Source: Mycolicibacterium vaccae NBRC 14118 = CIP 105934 (GTDB lineage Bacteria > Actinomycetota > Actinomycetes > Mycobacteriales > Mycobacteriaceae). From it: a stretch of DNA of 57,908 bases. The position numbers and the translations under genes are program-made. Shown one piece after another: positions 1-9,059 of this stretch. Positions within the stretch are counted from its first letter, which is position 1; each line of letters opens with the position of its first letter. The notes under the pieces are model-generated. The model was not told where the DNA came from, ran no database searches, and saw only the letters and a program-made list of their open reading frames with translations. The DNA lies in the NCBI RefSeq assembly GCF_001552715.1, contig NZ_BCRS01000017.1, positions 1 through 57,908 on the forward strand. The letters are read 5' to 3'.

Positions 1-96
1 CCGCTGCCCGGGCTGACCCCCGAACACGGCAGGCACGGCCGCGCGTTGGCCGCGCTGGCGCCCGGCTCGGACCGGCGGCTGCTCAGTCGAACATGA
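1..96 (+). CDS. 3' end of an unidentified protein (partial)
   Basis: The reading frame starting at base 1 is open for 31 codons and stops with TGA at 94-96. Almost every codon in it ends in G or C, as in real genes of this genome, and the other two forward frames lack that pattern. The fragment is too short to identify. It runs tail to tail into the leftward hydrolase gene and overlaps its stop by about 14 bases. Confidence 0.55.
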   Translation, partial: PLPGLTPEHGRHGRALAALAPGSDRRLLSRT

Positions 97-1276
97 ACCC
101 GCCCAGGAAGCGGGTCATCCGGCGCAGATAGTCGGGCTGGCTGACGTGGAGCACGTGGTTGCCCGGGAACCAGTGGAACGCACAGCGGTCCCAGTGCCGC
201 CACAGGATCTCGGCCTGCTCGGGTGGCGCCAGCCGGTCGCCGAGCCCGGCGATGATCAGGCGCCGGTCCTTCGGCACCAGCGGCCGGTAGTTCAACGGTG
301 ACGAGTACATGGTCGCCGCATCGACGAGCTCGGTGTCGGTGCCCGCGATCCAGTCCCGCAGTGCCACCACCTTGTTGGCCGGGAACCACTCGTCGACCGT
401 GCGGTCGGGGGTGACGACCGGGACGTTCGGGATGACGGCCTGGATGCGGTCGTCCACGCTGGCGATCAGCGCGGAGGTGTAGCCGCCGAGCGACATGCCG
501 GTCAGCGCGATGCGGTCGACCCCCGTGTACTCCAGGTAGTCCAGGATCGAGCGGAAGTCGTGCACCGCCTGCGCCATCGCCTCGGCGAAACCGGCCATGC
601 CGTAGGCGAAGTAGCCGTGCCCGCTGAACGGTGAGCACTTCTCGGCCCGACGGCCGTGGAAGGGCAGCGTGTACAGCATCACGTCGTAGCCGCAGCGGTA
701 GAACCACGGCAGCGCGAAGAACAGCCCGTTGAACAGATATGCCGAGCCCATGAAGCCGTGGATCAGACACAGGGTGGGACGCGGCCCGTCGTCGTGGCGC
801 CAGTGCTGGGCGTGCACCACGTTGTTGCGCACCAGCCCGGCGCGCTGATCGCGCAGCGCGGGGTTGACCGCGCGAAAGCTGCTCTGGAAGCGCAGGTTGC
901 GGACGTTGCCGCGGGCCACCCACTCCGCGACCGGGCTGGCCGGCCGTGACGACACCCGCGGTGGCGACTGCGGCGCCGGGAACGCCACTTGCGGATCCTT
1001 CTCGGCCGCGAGCTCGGCGTAGAACCGGAGATGCTCACGCTCGGCGTCTGCCTGGGAGCGGCGCAGCGCGCCTGCCACCGACGGCACCATGGTGGCGCTG
1101 AGCAGCGAGGCGATCGAGGTGCGCAGGGCCAGGTCCGCAATGGCCGAGGTGTCGACGATCAGGCGTTGCCGCAACGTCAGGTCGACCCGCCGCGGCAACC
1201 CGCGGGCGGTGGCGTCGGCGCCCGGGACGTCCGGAACCGGGATCGGCGGATCGACGGGGGCGTGCGAATCGGTCAC
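83..1276 (-). CDS. alpha/beta hydrolase family protein
   Basis: A 397-residue protein of the alpha/beta hydrolase fold. The visible signature is the nucleophile elbow GMSLGGY with the serine near residue 261, preceded near residue 175 by the oxyanion-side motif HGFMGSAY. A late GNHVLHV segment supplies a plausible catalytic histidine. The N-terminal 130 residues are charged, have no signal peptide, and precede the catalytic core. The GTG start at 1276 was chosen because it overlaps the stop of the upstream amidohydrolase gene by four bases (GTGA), indicating translational coupling. The substrate is unknown. An ester or lactone hydrolase acting with the adjacent amidohydrolase is possible but only inferred from context. 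Confidence 0.85.
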   Translation of the reverse strand: MTDSHAPVDPPIPVPDVPGADATARGLPRRVDLTLRQRLIVDTSAIADLALRTSIASLLSATMVPSVAGALRRSQADAEREHLRFYAELAAEKDPQVAFPAPQSPPRVSSRPASPVAEWVARGNVRNLRFQSSFRAVNPALRDQRAGLVRNNVVHAQHWRHDDGPRPTLCLIHGFMGSAYLFNGLFFALPWFYRCGYDVMLYTLPFHGRRAEKCSPFSGHGYFAYGMAGFAEAMAQAVHDFRSILDYLEYTGVDRIALTGMSLGGYTSALIASVDDRIQAVIPNVPVVTPDRTVDEWFPANKVVALRDWIAGTDTELVDAATMYSSPLNYRPLVPKDRRLIIAGLGDRLAPPEQAEILWRHWDRCAFHWFPGNHVLHVSQPDYLRRMTRFLGGFMFD

Positions 1277-2187
1277 GGCGCGGCCCTCCCTTCCCCGGCG
1301 CTGCCGCCCGATGGTAGCCCGAACAGGCGAACCGCGTTGTCGTGGAACACGTTGCGCAGCCACGTGTCGTCGACGCCGGGTAGCTCGGTGAGCACCGACA
1401 TCGCGTGGGCGTAGCCGTACGGGATGTTCGGGAAATCGCTGCCGAACAGGATGCGCCGGCCCATGTCGCGCAGCCGTCCGTACTCGTCGGCCGGGAACGG
1501 CATGGCTTCCTCCATGAACCCGGTGAACGCCATCGTGGTGTCCAGCCGCAGCTGCTCGAAATCCTCGCAGAGATCCAGGAAATCGCTGTACTCCGGCCCG
1601 CCCATGTGAGCGATCACCAAACGCAGTCGGGGATGCTCGGTCAGCACGGCCCGGATCGGCGCGGGCCCGGTATAGGTCCCGGGGGTCGGGCCCGAGCCGC
1701 AGTGGATGACCACTGGCGTGCCCGCGTCCTCGATCAGGCCCCAGACGTCGTCGAGCAGCGGATCGGTCGGGTCGTAGCCGCCCACCTGGATGTGGGCCTT
1801 GAACACCCGGGTGCCGGATTCCAGCGCCGCGGTGACATACCGGGCGGCGTCCGGTTCGGGGAAGAACGTCGCGGTGTGCAGGCAGTCCGGCGTGTCGGCG
1901 GCGAACCCGGCCGCCCACTGGTTCAGCCAGGCCGCCATGCCGGGTTTGTGGGGGTAGACCAGCGAGGTGAAGGCCAGCACCCCGAATGCACGCAGCGTGC
2001 GCAACCGGTCCTGCTCGTCGCTGCGGTAGGTGATCGGCCACGGCCTGCCGATCAACGGGCCCGCGTCGTCGAAGTACCGCCAGACCTTGTCCATCACGTT
2101 CTTCGGCATGAAGTGCGTGTGCACGTCGACGACGCCGGGCAGCGCCAGCGCCTGCCAGATCCGCCGGACCGATTCGGTGTCATCCAT
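1273..2187 (-). CDS. amidohydrolase family (metal-dependent TIM-barrel) protein
   Basis: A 304-residue protein of the amidohydrolase-2 superfamily, the group that includes decarboxylases such as ACMSD. The metal-binding H-x-H lies at residues 23-25 (VHTH). A central VIHCGSG segment and VIAHMGG supply further histidines, and the C-terminal GSDFPN motif carries the conserved aspartate. The start at 2187 is the ATG that places HTH at the usual distance from the N-terminus. The next gene downstream begins inside this stop codon, so the pair forms a two-gene operon. The reaction is not identifiable; hydrolysis or non-oxidative decarboxylation of a small carboxylate or lactone are the family options. 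Confidence 0.85.
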   Translation of the reverse strand: MDDTESVRRIWQALALPGVVDVHTHFMPKNVMDKVWRYFDDAGPLIGRPWPITYRSDEQDRLRTLRAFGVLAFTSLVYPHKPGMAAWLNQWAAGFAADTPDCLHTATFFPEPDAARYVTAALESGTRVFKAHIQVGGYDPTDPLLDDVWGLIEDAGTPVVIHCGSGPTPGTYTGPAPIRAVLTEHPRLRLVIAHMGGPEYSDFLDLCEDFEQLRLDTTMAFTGFMEEAMPFPADEYGRLRDMGRRILFGSDFPNIPYGYAHAMSVLTELPGVDDTWLRNVFHDNAVRLFGLPSGGSAGEGRAAP

Positions 2188-2232
2188 CGACTCGATGATG
2201 ACACCCGCTCCGGGGGAGCAAGATGAACGGGT

Positions 2233-2997
2233 ATGTGGGAGCCCGACGTGTACCTCGCCTTCGCCGACCACCGCGCCCGGCCGTTCTTCGACCTGCTGGC
2301 CCGGGTCGGGGCGGAGCAGCCGCGCGGGGTGGTGGACCTGGGCTGCGGCCCCGGCAACCTCACCGAGGTGCTGAGCAGGCGCTGGCCGGGCGCACACGTG
2401 CAGGGCTTGGATGCGTCACCGGAGATGGTCGACGCCGCCCGGGGTCGGGGAGTGGATGCCCGCATCGGCGACATCGCCGACTGGGTGCCCGAATCCGACA
2501 CCGACGTGGTGATCGCGAACGCGGCGCTGCAGTGGGTGCCCGGACATCGGGACCTGCTGACGCGCTGGGCGCGGCAGCTGGAACCGGGGGCGCGGATCGC
2601 GTTCCAGGTGCCGGGCAACTTCGACGCTCCGTCACACGCCGCGATCCGCGAGGTGGCCCGCCGGGAACCGTTCGCCGCGGCGCTGGCCGACATGCCGTGG
2701 CGGGACGCGGACGTGGTCGGGACACCGGTCGAGTACGCGGGCCTGCTCACTGACGCCGACTGCACCGTCGACGCCTGGGAGAGCACCTACGTGCACGAAT
2801 TACGGGGTGAGACACCGGTACTGGACTGGATCACCGGGACGGCGCTGACCCAGGTTCGGGAGCGGCTGACCGACGACGGCTGGCATCGGTACCGTCACGC
2901 CATCGCCCCGCTGCTGGCGCAGGCGTATCCGGCCCGCGCGGATGGCATCACGTTCTTCCCGTTCCGCCGGATCTTCGTCGTCGCCCGGATCGAATAG
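2233..2997 (+). CDS. tam: trans-aconitate 2-methyltransferase
   Basis: A 254-residue cytosolic SAM-dependent methyltransferase. It matches the Tam family along its whole length: an N-terminal segment [16 protein letters not shown], the SAM motif [10 protein letters not shown] at residues 34-42, the motif GLDASPEM, and [11 protein letters not shown] in the middle. In E. coli, Tam methylates trans-aconitate, a spontaneous isomer of cis-aconitate that inhibits aconitase. The gene is divergent from the amidohydrolase operon, with only 45 bases between the two starts, so the promoters must overlap. Length is normal for the family. Confidence 0.9.
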   Translation: MWEPDVYLAFADHRARPFFDLLARVGAEQPRGVVDLGCGPGNLTEVLSRRWPGAHVQGLDASPEMVDAARGRGVDARIGDIADWVPESDTDVVIANAALQWVPGHRDLLTRWARQLEPGARIAFQVPGNFDAPSHAAIREVARREPFAAALADMPWRDADVVGTPVEYAGLLTDADCTVDAWESTYVHELRGETPVLDWITGTALTQVRERLTDDGWHRYRHAIAPLLAQAYPARADGITFFPFRRIFVVARIE

Positions 2998-3067
2998 GCG
3001 TTTTACCCCAAGGTAATAGAGCCCACTTACAGTCGCGGACGGGCAACCCGACTCCGAGAGGCGGACG

Positions 3068-4330
3068 ATGGAAGCGATCACGCGACGGCGGTTCTTCGCA
3101 GTCACAGGTACTGCGACGGCGGGAGCGTTCGCCCTCACCCGCGCGGCCACCTCCTGGGCGGCGCCAGGTTTCGACGGCACCGTGTGGCGCGAATACGGCA
3201 CACCCCTGGTCGGGCCCACCGGGTCCGGGCCGCTCACCGGCGATACCGTCGCGATCAAAGACCTCTATGCTCTCGCGGGTCACAAGGTGGGGGCAGGCAA
3301 CGAGGTGTGGCTTGCCCAGGCGCCGGTCGAGACGTCGACCGCGCCCGCGGTGGCCGCGTTGTTGGCGGGCGGCGCGGCGGTCGCCGGCATCAGTCGCACC
3401 GACGAGTTCGCCTACAGCCTGGCCGGGACGAACGGCCACTACGGCACCCCGCCCAATCCTGCTGCCCCGGAACGCATCCCGGGTGGATCTTCGTCAGGTT
3501 CGGCTAGTGCCGTCGCACTCGGACTGACGACGATCGGCCTGGGCACCGACACCGGCGGTTCGATCCGGATCCCGTCGTCCTATCAGGGCTTGTACGGCAT
3601 CCGCACCACGCACGGTGCGATCTCGGTGGACGGGCTGATCCCGTTGGCGCCGTCGTTCGACACCGTCGGTTGGATGACGCGCGACCGCGCCGAGCTGGTC
3701 AAGGTGGCCGGCGTGTTGGAGCCGGATCTCCCTGCGGTGGTCCCGTTCCCGCGTGCGGTGTACGCCGATTCGTTGATCGCGCTGGCGGATCCGGACGTGG
3801 CCTCCGCGGTGCGCGCTGCGATCGCCGACTGGCCGGCGGAGCTGCCGATCGACCGGATCGAGTTCGACGCCGGCCAACTGCCGCTGTGGGTCAAGGCCTT
3901 CCAGATCCGTCAGGGCTGGGAGGCGTGGCGGGCGCACGGTGCGTGGATCGACCTGCACTGGGACGCGCTGAATCCCGATGTGCGGTCACGCTTCGAAGCG
4001 GCGGCCGCCCGCAGCGCAGAAGAGCTGTCCGGTGCCGACGCGGTCCTGGCGAGCGCACGAGCCACGATTGACGCGGCACTCGGCGACGCGGTGCTGATCC
4101 TGCCGTCGGCGTCTTCGGTGGCGCCACCGCGCGACAGCGCCGCGCTGGGCGGTGAGGTGATCGAGGACATCCGCGCCCGCACGTTCCAGCTGACATGCCT
4201 GGCGGGAATCTCCGGCCGGCCCGCGGTCAGCAGCCCGTTGCCGGTGGCTGGACCGCCCATCGGCATCTGCGCTGTCGGGCCACGTAACTCGGACCGTGCG
4301 CTCGCGGCGCTGCCCGTCAACGGATCCTGA
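3068..4330 (+). CDS. Tat-exported amidase-signature family protein
   Basis: A 420-residue amidase-signature hydrolase. Residues 5-10 (TRRRFF) followed by an Ala/Gly/Thr-rich stretch and A-x-A near residue 32 form a Tat signal peptide, so the mature enzyme should act outside the membrane. The family's catalytic lysine is visible in VAIKDLY (Lys64). The Gly/Ser-rich core GGSSSGSASAV followed by GTDTGGSIRIP supplies the cis-Ser and nucleophile Ser. The C-terminal part is shorter than in typical 460-500 residue amidases. The start ATG follows a GAGAGGCGGACG ribosome-binding segment. The substrate is unknown. Confidence 0.88.
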   Translation: MEAITRRRFFAVTGTATAGAFALTRAATSWAAPGFDGTVWREYGTPLVGPTGSGPLTGDTVAIKDLYALAGHKVGAGNEVWLAQAPVETSTAPAVAALLAGGAAVAGISRTDEFAYSLAGTNGHYGTPPNPAAPERIPGGSSSGSASAVALGLTTIGLGTDTGGSIRIPSSYQGLYGIRTTHGAISVDGLIPLAPSFDTVGWMTRDRAELVKVAGVLEPDLPAVVPFPRAVYADSLIALADPDVASAVRAAIADWPAELPIDRIEFDAGQLPLWVKAFQIRQGWEAWRAHGAWIDLHWDALNPDVRSRFEAAAARSAEELSGADAVLASARATIDAALGDAVLILPSASSVAPPRDSAALGGEVIEDIRARTFQLTCLAGISGRPAVSSPLPVAGPPIGICAVGPRNSDRALAALPVNGS

Positions 4331-4339
4331 CTCTCGAGC

Positions 4340-5143
4340 TCAGGTGGGCAGGCCCTCCCTCTCCGCGTCGGCCCGGTAACGGTCGACCCATTCGTCGGAG
4401 CGCTGATCGGCCTGACGCTCGAGCGCCGGTGCCGGCGCCAGACGTGGATCCTGGCCGATGCCCTCCAGCACCTCGGCCACCACCTGAGTCAGGTTGCGCC
4501 ACAACACCGGATACGGCACGTCCATCGGCTCGACGTTCTCCTCGGCGAACCAGTCGCGCCAGCCCGCCTCCTGCTCGCGCAGCATCGTGACCACGTGGGC
4601 GATCGCGCCGGCGTGGTATTCGGCGCGGGCGTCGCGCCCGGGGTCCGGGCGGCCGCGCCACACCCGGGTCTGCACCGCCCGCCAGAACGAAACCGCCTGG
4701 GACACCACATCGGGCCGGTAGACGTGGATTAGCAGCGGATCGCTGCCGACGACGTCGCGGATCGCCGACAGCAGTCCGGTGCCGGACCGGTCGGGCAACC
4801 CCTCGGCGCGCTGCAGCAGCAGCGGGGTCTGGTTCCACATCAGCTTGCCGCCCCACACGCCGTTCGGGGTGCGCCCGACAGTGCGGATGTAGTCGCGCCA
4901 GATCTCCGGAGGTGCCAGGTCCGGCTTGCCTTCGTCGGTCGGGTCGAGCAGTCGCAGGATCGACTCGTCCTGCACACCCTCGAACCACTGGCGCGGCTGC
5001 GGCGACTGACTGGTCGTCGGCAGATACTGGAAGAACTCCCCGGGTTCCCCGGCCACCCCGGTCGCCCGCAGCGATTCGACCAGCAACGTACTGCCGCTGC
5101 GCTGCGACGCGAGTACCAGATATGCCGTCGGGCTGGCTGACAT
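4340..5143 (-). CDS. stf0: trehalose 2-sulfotransferase Stf0
   Basis: A 267-residue sulfotransferase closely resembling mycobacterial Stf0 (Rv0295c type). Stf0 transfers sulfate from PAPS to the 2-position of trehalose, the first step to sulfated trehalose glycolipids. The N-terminal motif [17 protein letters not shown] is the 5'-PSB loop that binds the PAPS phosphate. The segment [11 protein letters not shown] carries the glutamate used as catalytic base in the family, and the HVYRPD region corresponds to the 3'-phosphate binding strand. The ATG at 5143 matches the start of known homologs; an upstream in-frame ATG would add 12 unmatched residues. It lies 66 bases downstream of a sulfatase in the same orientation. 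Confidence 0.93.
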   Translation of the reverse strand: MSASPTAYLVLASQRSGSTLLVESLRATGVAGEPGEFFQYLPTTSQSPQPRQWFEGVQDESILRLLDPTDEGKPDLAPPEIWRDYIRTVGRTPNGVWGGKLMWNQTPLLLQRAEGLPDRSGTGLLSAIRDVVGSDPLLIHVYRPDVVSQAVSFWRAVQTRVWRGRPDPGRDARAEYHAGAIAHVVTMLREQEAGWRDWFAEENVEPMDVPYPVLWRNLTQVVAEVLEGIGQDPRLAPAPALERQADQRSDEWVDRYRADAEREGLPT

Positions 5144-5209
5144 GCGCGTGAGCTTAACCGCATCCGCCCGTCCCGGCACGGCCGTCGATTGCGATCAGGA
5201 TGAGCAGAA

Positions 5210-6583
5210 CTATTGCGCCGAGCTGCGGTCGTGGTCGATGCCGCGTTCGGTGGCATCTGCTGAGCGACTGGGGATTTGGAGACCGTGGATGTGGGCGTAG
5301 GTCTGCGTGTAGCGATCGGCGATGCGGGTGCCCGCGAAGTCCGACGGAATCACATCGTTGGTCTTCTGCCGCCAGTCGTCGAGCAGCAGTGCCAATTCGG
5401 TGCCGATGGCTTCGGCCGTGTCGGTGGCTTCCGGGCCCAGCAAATTCTGTTGCTCGGTCGGGTCGGCCGTCAGGTCGTAGAGCTCACGGTCGGGCCGCGG
5501 AGTCTGGACGTGCGGCGCGACCAAGCGGCCCGGCGCGCTGTCGGCGATGTCCCACGGCAGGTCGAGAAGCGGTCGGGGCGCGTAGTTCTCGATGTAGCTG
5601 TACTCGCGCGTGCGGATGGCGCGGATCGGGTCGAACGAATCGTGATAGGTCTTCATCGTGTAAACCGCGGTGCGCACCGGATCTGTTGCTGCGGCCGTCA
5701 GATGCGGTGCGTGCGAGAGCCCTTCGACCTCGGCCGGGACGTCGAGCCCGAGCAACTCGAGCAGCGTCGGGACCAGGTCGACACCGCTGAACAGTTCGTC
5801 GTAGACCCGCGGTGCGACCGTGGAATCGCGGGGTGGCCGGACGATCAGCGCGATCCCGGTGCCCGCGTCGTACAGCGTCGACTTCGCGCGCGGCAGCGCC
5901 GGACCGTGGTCGGTCACGAACACCACCCAGGTGGTGCGGTCCAGCCCGGTCGCCTCCAAGGTGTCCAGCAGTTCGCCGACGGCGGCGTCGGCGACGGTGA
6001 TCGACCCGTAGAAGTCCGCGAGGTCCTGACGCACATCCTCGGTGTCGGGCAGATAGTCGGGCAGCGCGACGGCGTGCGGGTCTGCGGGCTGGTAACGGTG
6101 GCGCGGGTAGGGCCGGTGCGTCTCGAAGAACCCGGCGGTGAGCAGGAACGGCTTGTCCGGCGGGGCCGTGAGCCAGCGGGTGGCCTGTCCGACGACGTAC
6201 TCGCAGTAGGAGTTGGACACGTCGAATTCGTCGAAGCCGAGCCGGTCCGGGAACGAGGTCTCGTGCTGCATCCCGAACAGGGCGGTGTGCCAACCGTTCT
6301 CGCCGAGCAGATGCGGCAGCGTGCGCACCCCGGGGCGGTACTCCCACCCGTGGTGGGCCAGGCCCACCAGGCCGTTGGACTGCGGATACCGGCCGGTGAA
6401 CAGCGAGCCGCGCGATGGGCTGCACAGCGGGGCGGTCGCGTGCGCGGCGGTGAAGAGGATGCCCTCGTCGGCCAGCCGGTCGAGCCGCGGGCTGGCGACG
6501 TCGGGGTGCCCGTAGGCCCCGAGGTGGCGGCCGAGATCGTGCCAGTGCACGAGCAGCACGTTGTCCCGGTGCGGTGCGGTCAC
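5210..6583 (-). CDS. type I sulfatase (arylsulfatase family)
   Basis: A 457-residue sulfatase of the alkaline phosphatase superfamily. The C-x-P-S-R signature is present as CSPSR with Cys54, the residue converted to formylglycine by a separate activating enzyme. The metal-binding N-terminus is HWHDLGRH, and a second metal site is VFVTDHGPALPR in the middle. No signal peptide is seen, so it should act in the cytosol unless a different start is used. The GTG at 6583 has a strong upstream GGAAGGGA ribosome-binding site six bases away. It is the upstream partner of stf0, which suggests turnover of a sulfate ester, perhaps sulfated trehalose; that substrate is an inference from gene position. Confidence 0.9.
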   Translation of the reverse strand: MTAPHRDNVLLVHWHDLGRHLGAYGHPDVASPRLDRLADEGILFTAAHATAPLCSPSRGSLFTGRYPQSNGLVGLAHHGWEYRPGVRTLPHLLGENGWHTALFGMQHETSFPDRLGFDEFDVSNSYCEYVVGQATRWLTAPPDKPFLLTAGFFETHRPYPRHRYQPADPHAVALPDYLPDTEDVRQDLADFYGSITVADAAVGELLDTLEATGLDRTTWVVFVTDHGPALPRAKSTLYDAGTGIALIVRPPRDSTVAPRVYDELFSGVDLVPTLLELLGLDVPAEVEGLSHAPHLTAAATDPVRTAVYTMKTYHDSFDPIRAIRTREYSYIENYAPRPLLDLPWDIADSAPGRLVAPHVQTPRPDRELYDLTADPTEQQNLLGPEATDTAEAIGTELALLLDDWRQKTNDVIPSDFAGTRIADRYTQTYAHIHGLQIPSRSADATERGIDHDRSSAQ

Positions 6584-6884
6584 AGCGGTCCCTTCCCGTC
6601 GAATCCGGTTTATCCCCAGTTCCGAATCTATCCACAGCCGGAGACTTCGCCGCCGTCGGCCAGCTCTGCGGCGGTTCCGGAATCGAGGACAGCCCGCCGA
6701 CTCCGACCTGCACGCAAAAGTGACCGCGCATCGCGAATGAACAGCCACTCGGCCGGGGGCAATTGGTTCCCCGCGGCTTTTACGCACGGGTCTGCTGCAC
6801 GATCAGGTGACAGTTTGACCTGACCTACCGTTTGGGTTCCAGATTCGGTTACTAAGTGACAGCCTGTACGAAAGGCTGACCGTC

Positions 6885-7181
6885 ATGCCACGCCCGTATC
6901 CGGCCGAGTTCCGTGCCCGCGCGATCGCGCTGGTCCGAGCCGGTAAACCCCAAAAGCAGACTGCATACGATCTCGGAATCCATCCCGTCACCCTGTCCAA
7001 GTGGGTCAAACAGGATGACATCGACCGCGGCGAACGACCTGGCGTGCCGTCAAGTGAATCAACCGAGCTGCGCGCGGCGCGGCGACGAATCCGAGAGCTG
7101 GAAACCGAGCTGGCCATGGTGCGCCAGGCCGCGACGTTCCTCGGGGAGGACAAACCCCGCCCAAAAGGATGTACCCGGTGA
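6885..7181 (+). CDS. IS3-family transposase OrfA
   Basis: A 98-residue OrfA. The N-terminal PRPYPAEFRARAIALVRAG followed by a helix-turn-helix region (YDLGIHPVTLSKWVKQ) is the terminal-repeat binding domain of this family. A C-terminal heptad pattern (RRRIRELETELAMVRQ) is the leucine-zipper-like oligomerisation helix. The frame ends at 7181 inside the beginning of OrfB, which lies in the -1 frame. An AAAAG run at about 7162-7166 is a candidate slippery site for making the OrfAB fusion. Confidence 0.93.
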   Translation: MPRPYPAEFRARAIALVRAGKPQKQTAYDLGIHPVTLSKWVKQDDIDRGERPGVPSSESTELRAARRRIRELETELAMVRQAATFLGEDKPRPKGCTR

Positions 7182-8044
7182 TCGACCGACTCGTCGACGC
7201 CGGAGCCCCCGTGGATCGCTGCTGCAAAGTCCTTGGCGTCGCCCGCCAGAACTACTACAAACACAAGCGAAAGCCCGTCACCGCCACCCAGCTGCGTCGT
7301 CAATGGTTGACCGGACTGATCCGCGAGATCCATGTCGCCTCGCGCGGTACCTATGGATATCGCCGCGTCCACGCTGAACTCACTCTGGGCATGGGAATCA
7401 CCGTCTGTCCGCGCACCGTCTCGGTCCTGATGACCCTGGCCGGCATCTACGGCCTGCCCGGACCGGTACGGGTCAAACGGCTACGTGGGGTGGCCACAGC
7501 TGATGATCTGGTCAACCGCAAGTTCCACCGCTTGGCCCCAAATGAGTTGTGGGTAACCGATATCACCCAACACCGCACCCGTGAAGGGTGGCTGTACTGC
7601 TGCGCGGTCCTGGACGCGTTCAGCCGCAGGATCGTGGGCTGGTCGATGGATTCGAAGGCAGACGCCACATTGGTGGTCAACGCGTTAGATATGGCCATCC
7701 GCAACCGCCGGCCCACTTCCGGCGGCATCGTTCACGCTGATCACGGAACTCAGTTCACCTCATGGGTTTTCGGAGAGAAGATCAGATCATCCGGACTGCT
7801 GCCGTCGTTCGGGTCGATCGGTGACGGCCTGGACAACGCGATGATGGAGAGCTTCTGGTCCTCGATGCAGATCGAACTGCTTGACCGCCAGAAGTGGAAG
7901 ACCCGCGTCGAGTTGGCCAACGCGATTTTCGACTACATCGAGATCTTCCACAACCGCCAACGCCGCCATTCGGCGCTGAACTACCGCACCCCGATCGAGT
8001 ACGAACTATCCTTCACCAACGACACCCTCACCGCCGTCAGTTAG
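7169..8044 (+). CDS. IS3-family transposase OrfB (DDE integrase domain)
   Basis: A 291-residue OrfB in the -1 frame relative to OrfA, overlapping it by 13 bases. The first half holds the HTH_21-like region (LIREIHVASRGTYGYRRVHAEL). The second half is the retroviral-type integrase core with the DDE triad visible in WVTDIT, HADHGTQF and NAMMESFWSS. The C-terminal HNRQRRHSALNYRTPIEYE is the usual end of the family. The ATG at 7169 allows independent translation; the active transposase is probably the frameshifted OrfAB product. No disruption is visible, so the element may be active. Confidence 0.94.
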   Translation: MYPVIDRLVDAGAPVDRCCKVLGVARQNYYKHKRKPVTATQLRRQWLTGLIREIHVASRGTYGYRRVHAELTLGMGITVCPRTVSVLMTLAGIYGLPGPVRVKRLRGVATADDLVNRKFHRLAPNELWVTDITQHRTREGWLYCCAVLDAFSRRIVGWSMDSKADATLVVNALDMAIRNRRPTSGGIVHADHGTQFTSWVFGEKIRSSGLLPSFGSIGDGLDNAMMESFWSSMQIELLDRQKWKTRVELANAIFDYIEIFHNRQRRHSALNYRTPIEYELSFTNDTLTAVS

Positions 8045-8087
8045 CCACCACAACTGGAACCCAACAGGTAGGGCAGGTCAGTTTCGG

Positions 8088-8220
8088 TCACGCGGTCTGA
8101 TTGGCCGGTGTGGTCACGATTGCTTCGTATTCGATCGGGGTCAACCCGAGACCGGTCTGCCGTCGGCGCCGGTGGTGGGTGCGTTCGATCCAGGTGACGC
8201 CCTCACCGATGGCTCCCTGT
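8088..8220 (-). pseudogene. C-terminal remnant of an older IS3-family transposase
   Basis: Read leftwards, this stretch encodes a tail containing VTWIERTHHRRRRQ and GLGLTPIEYEAIV before a stop at 8088-8090. That is the typical C-terminal end of IS3-type OrfB (paired aromatic/Arg-rich segment followed by TPxEYE). It differs from the OrfB of the neighbouring intact element. Nothing upstream in this frame resembles the catalytic core, so only about 40 residues survive. The newer element inserted five bases past its stop codon. Confidence 0.65.
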
Positions 8221-8270
8221 GGGCACTGGCGGACCCCCACCAACCAAGCCCGCAGTGGTGGCGGGTGGAA

Positions 8271-9059
8271 TTACGTCCCCTGGTCGACCGCGTCGAAAAC
8301 AGTCAGGGCCTGTTCGAACGGTTGGGACGTTATACCTCGCTGCGTCCCGAACGGATGGTCGAGCCAGAAGACGAGGAATAGCAGCAAGCCGAGCAGTACA
8401 GCGACCGCGCTGGAGAGAATGACGTGACCATGTCTGCTGTCCAGGCGCATGAAACCGCAGATTCCCACGACCACGACGGCACCGAAGAGCAGAGCGGACC
8501 ACAACACCCCTGGTATTCGGGGGCGGGTGTCCAAGAATCGCTGATTGCGGTCGGACACCAGGACCGTCAACTGACCCACAAATTCGCCCTTGATCTGGCT
8601 CGATGTGTCGTCCGGCTGCTGGTTACCCAGAACGCGATACATCTGCGTGATCGCGGCTCGTGCGGTGTTGCTTGTGCCGCCATCTTCTTGCCTGTCCCAT
8701 TCCGGACCCTTCACCGCATCCGCGTACTGGCGCAGCAATCGGCGCAGCTGTGCCTGTTCCGGGGCGGGCATGGCGACGGTCTGTCGATACATCGTGGTCA
8801 GCGTTGATGCCTCGTGGGTGACATGCGCCTCAGCGGAGGAGAACTGTTCCCAGGCGACCACGACGGTGAAGCCGAGCAAAGCGCCGAAAACCAGTGCGAC
8901 ACAGGTCAAGAACGGCGCCAGCGCCGAGTTTTGGTTCTGGCCCACCGAATCAGAGAGAGTGCGATCAGCCAGCTTTATCATGCCCACTGCAAGCGTGATC
9001 GACACGGCGACGATCGCCGCCAGTAACAGCCAGAATCCTAGCGCCCCGAACTCGCCCAT
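8271..9059 (-). CDS. DUF4239-type membrane protein
   Basis: A 262-residue membrane protein. Two hydrophobic helices lie in the first 70 residues (GFWLLLAAIVAVSITLAVGM and a second around ALVFGALLGFTVVVAW). A long charged extracytoplasmic or cytoplasmic helical domain follows, and two more helices lie near residues 180-235. This 2+2 helix layout with the FTVVVAWEQFSSAEAHVTHEA segment after helix 2 is the pattern of the DUF4239 / bestrophin-like family common in actinobacteria. Function is unknown. It is monocistronic, lying between IS debris and a 13E12-like tail. Confidence 0.8.
   Translation of the reverse strand: MGEFGALGFWLLLAAIVAVSITLAVGMIKLADRTLSDSVGQNQNSALAPFLTCVALVFGALLGFTVVVAWEQFSSAEAHVTHEASTLTTMYRQTVAMPAPEQAQLRRLLRQYADAVKGPEWDRQEDGGTSNTARAAITQMYRVLGNQQPDDTSSQIKGEFVGQLTVLVSDRNQRFLDTRPRIPGVLWSALLFGAVVVVGICGFMRLDSRHGHVILSSAVAVLLGLLLFLVFWLDHPFGTQRGITSQPFEQALTVFDAVDQGT

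Larger units (their letters stand above)
6816..8080 (+). mobile_element. IS3-family insertion sequence, 1265 bp, intact
   Basis: A complete insertion sequence with two overlapping transposase frames. The ends are 26-bp inverted repeats that begin TGACCTG and finish TTGGGTTCCA, matching at 23 of 26 positions. The bases GTT at 6813-6815 and again at 8081-8083 are a 3-bp direct repeat, the expected target duplication for this family. If the element is removed with one GTT, the target reads as a small dyad GTGAC-N7-GTCAC. The clean ends and duplication point to a recent insertion. It lies about 230 bases upstream of the sulfatase start and abuts the tail of an older transposase fragment. Confidence 0.9.

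Noticed and set aside
6808..8090. Wider IS boundaries using outer TGA/TCA triplets
   Set aside because: They need gaps to align and give no target duplication. The inner ends 6816 and 8080 give a clean 26-bp repeat and a GTT duplication.
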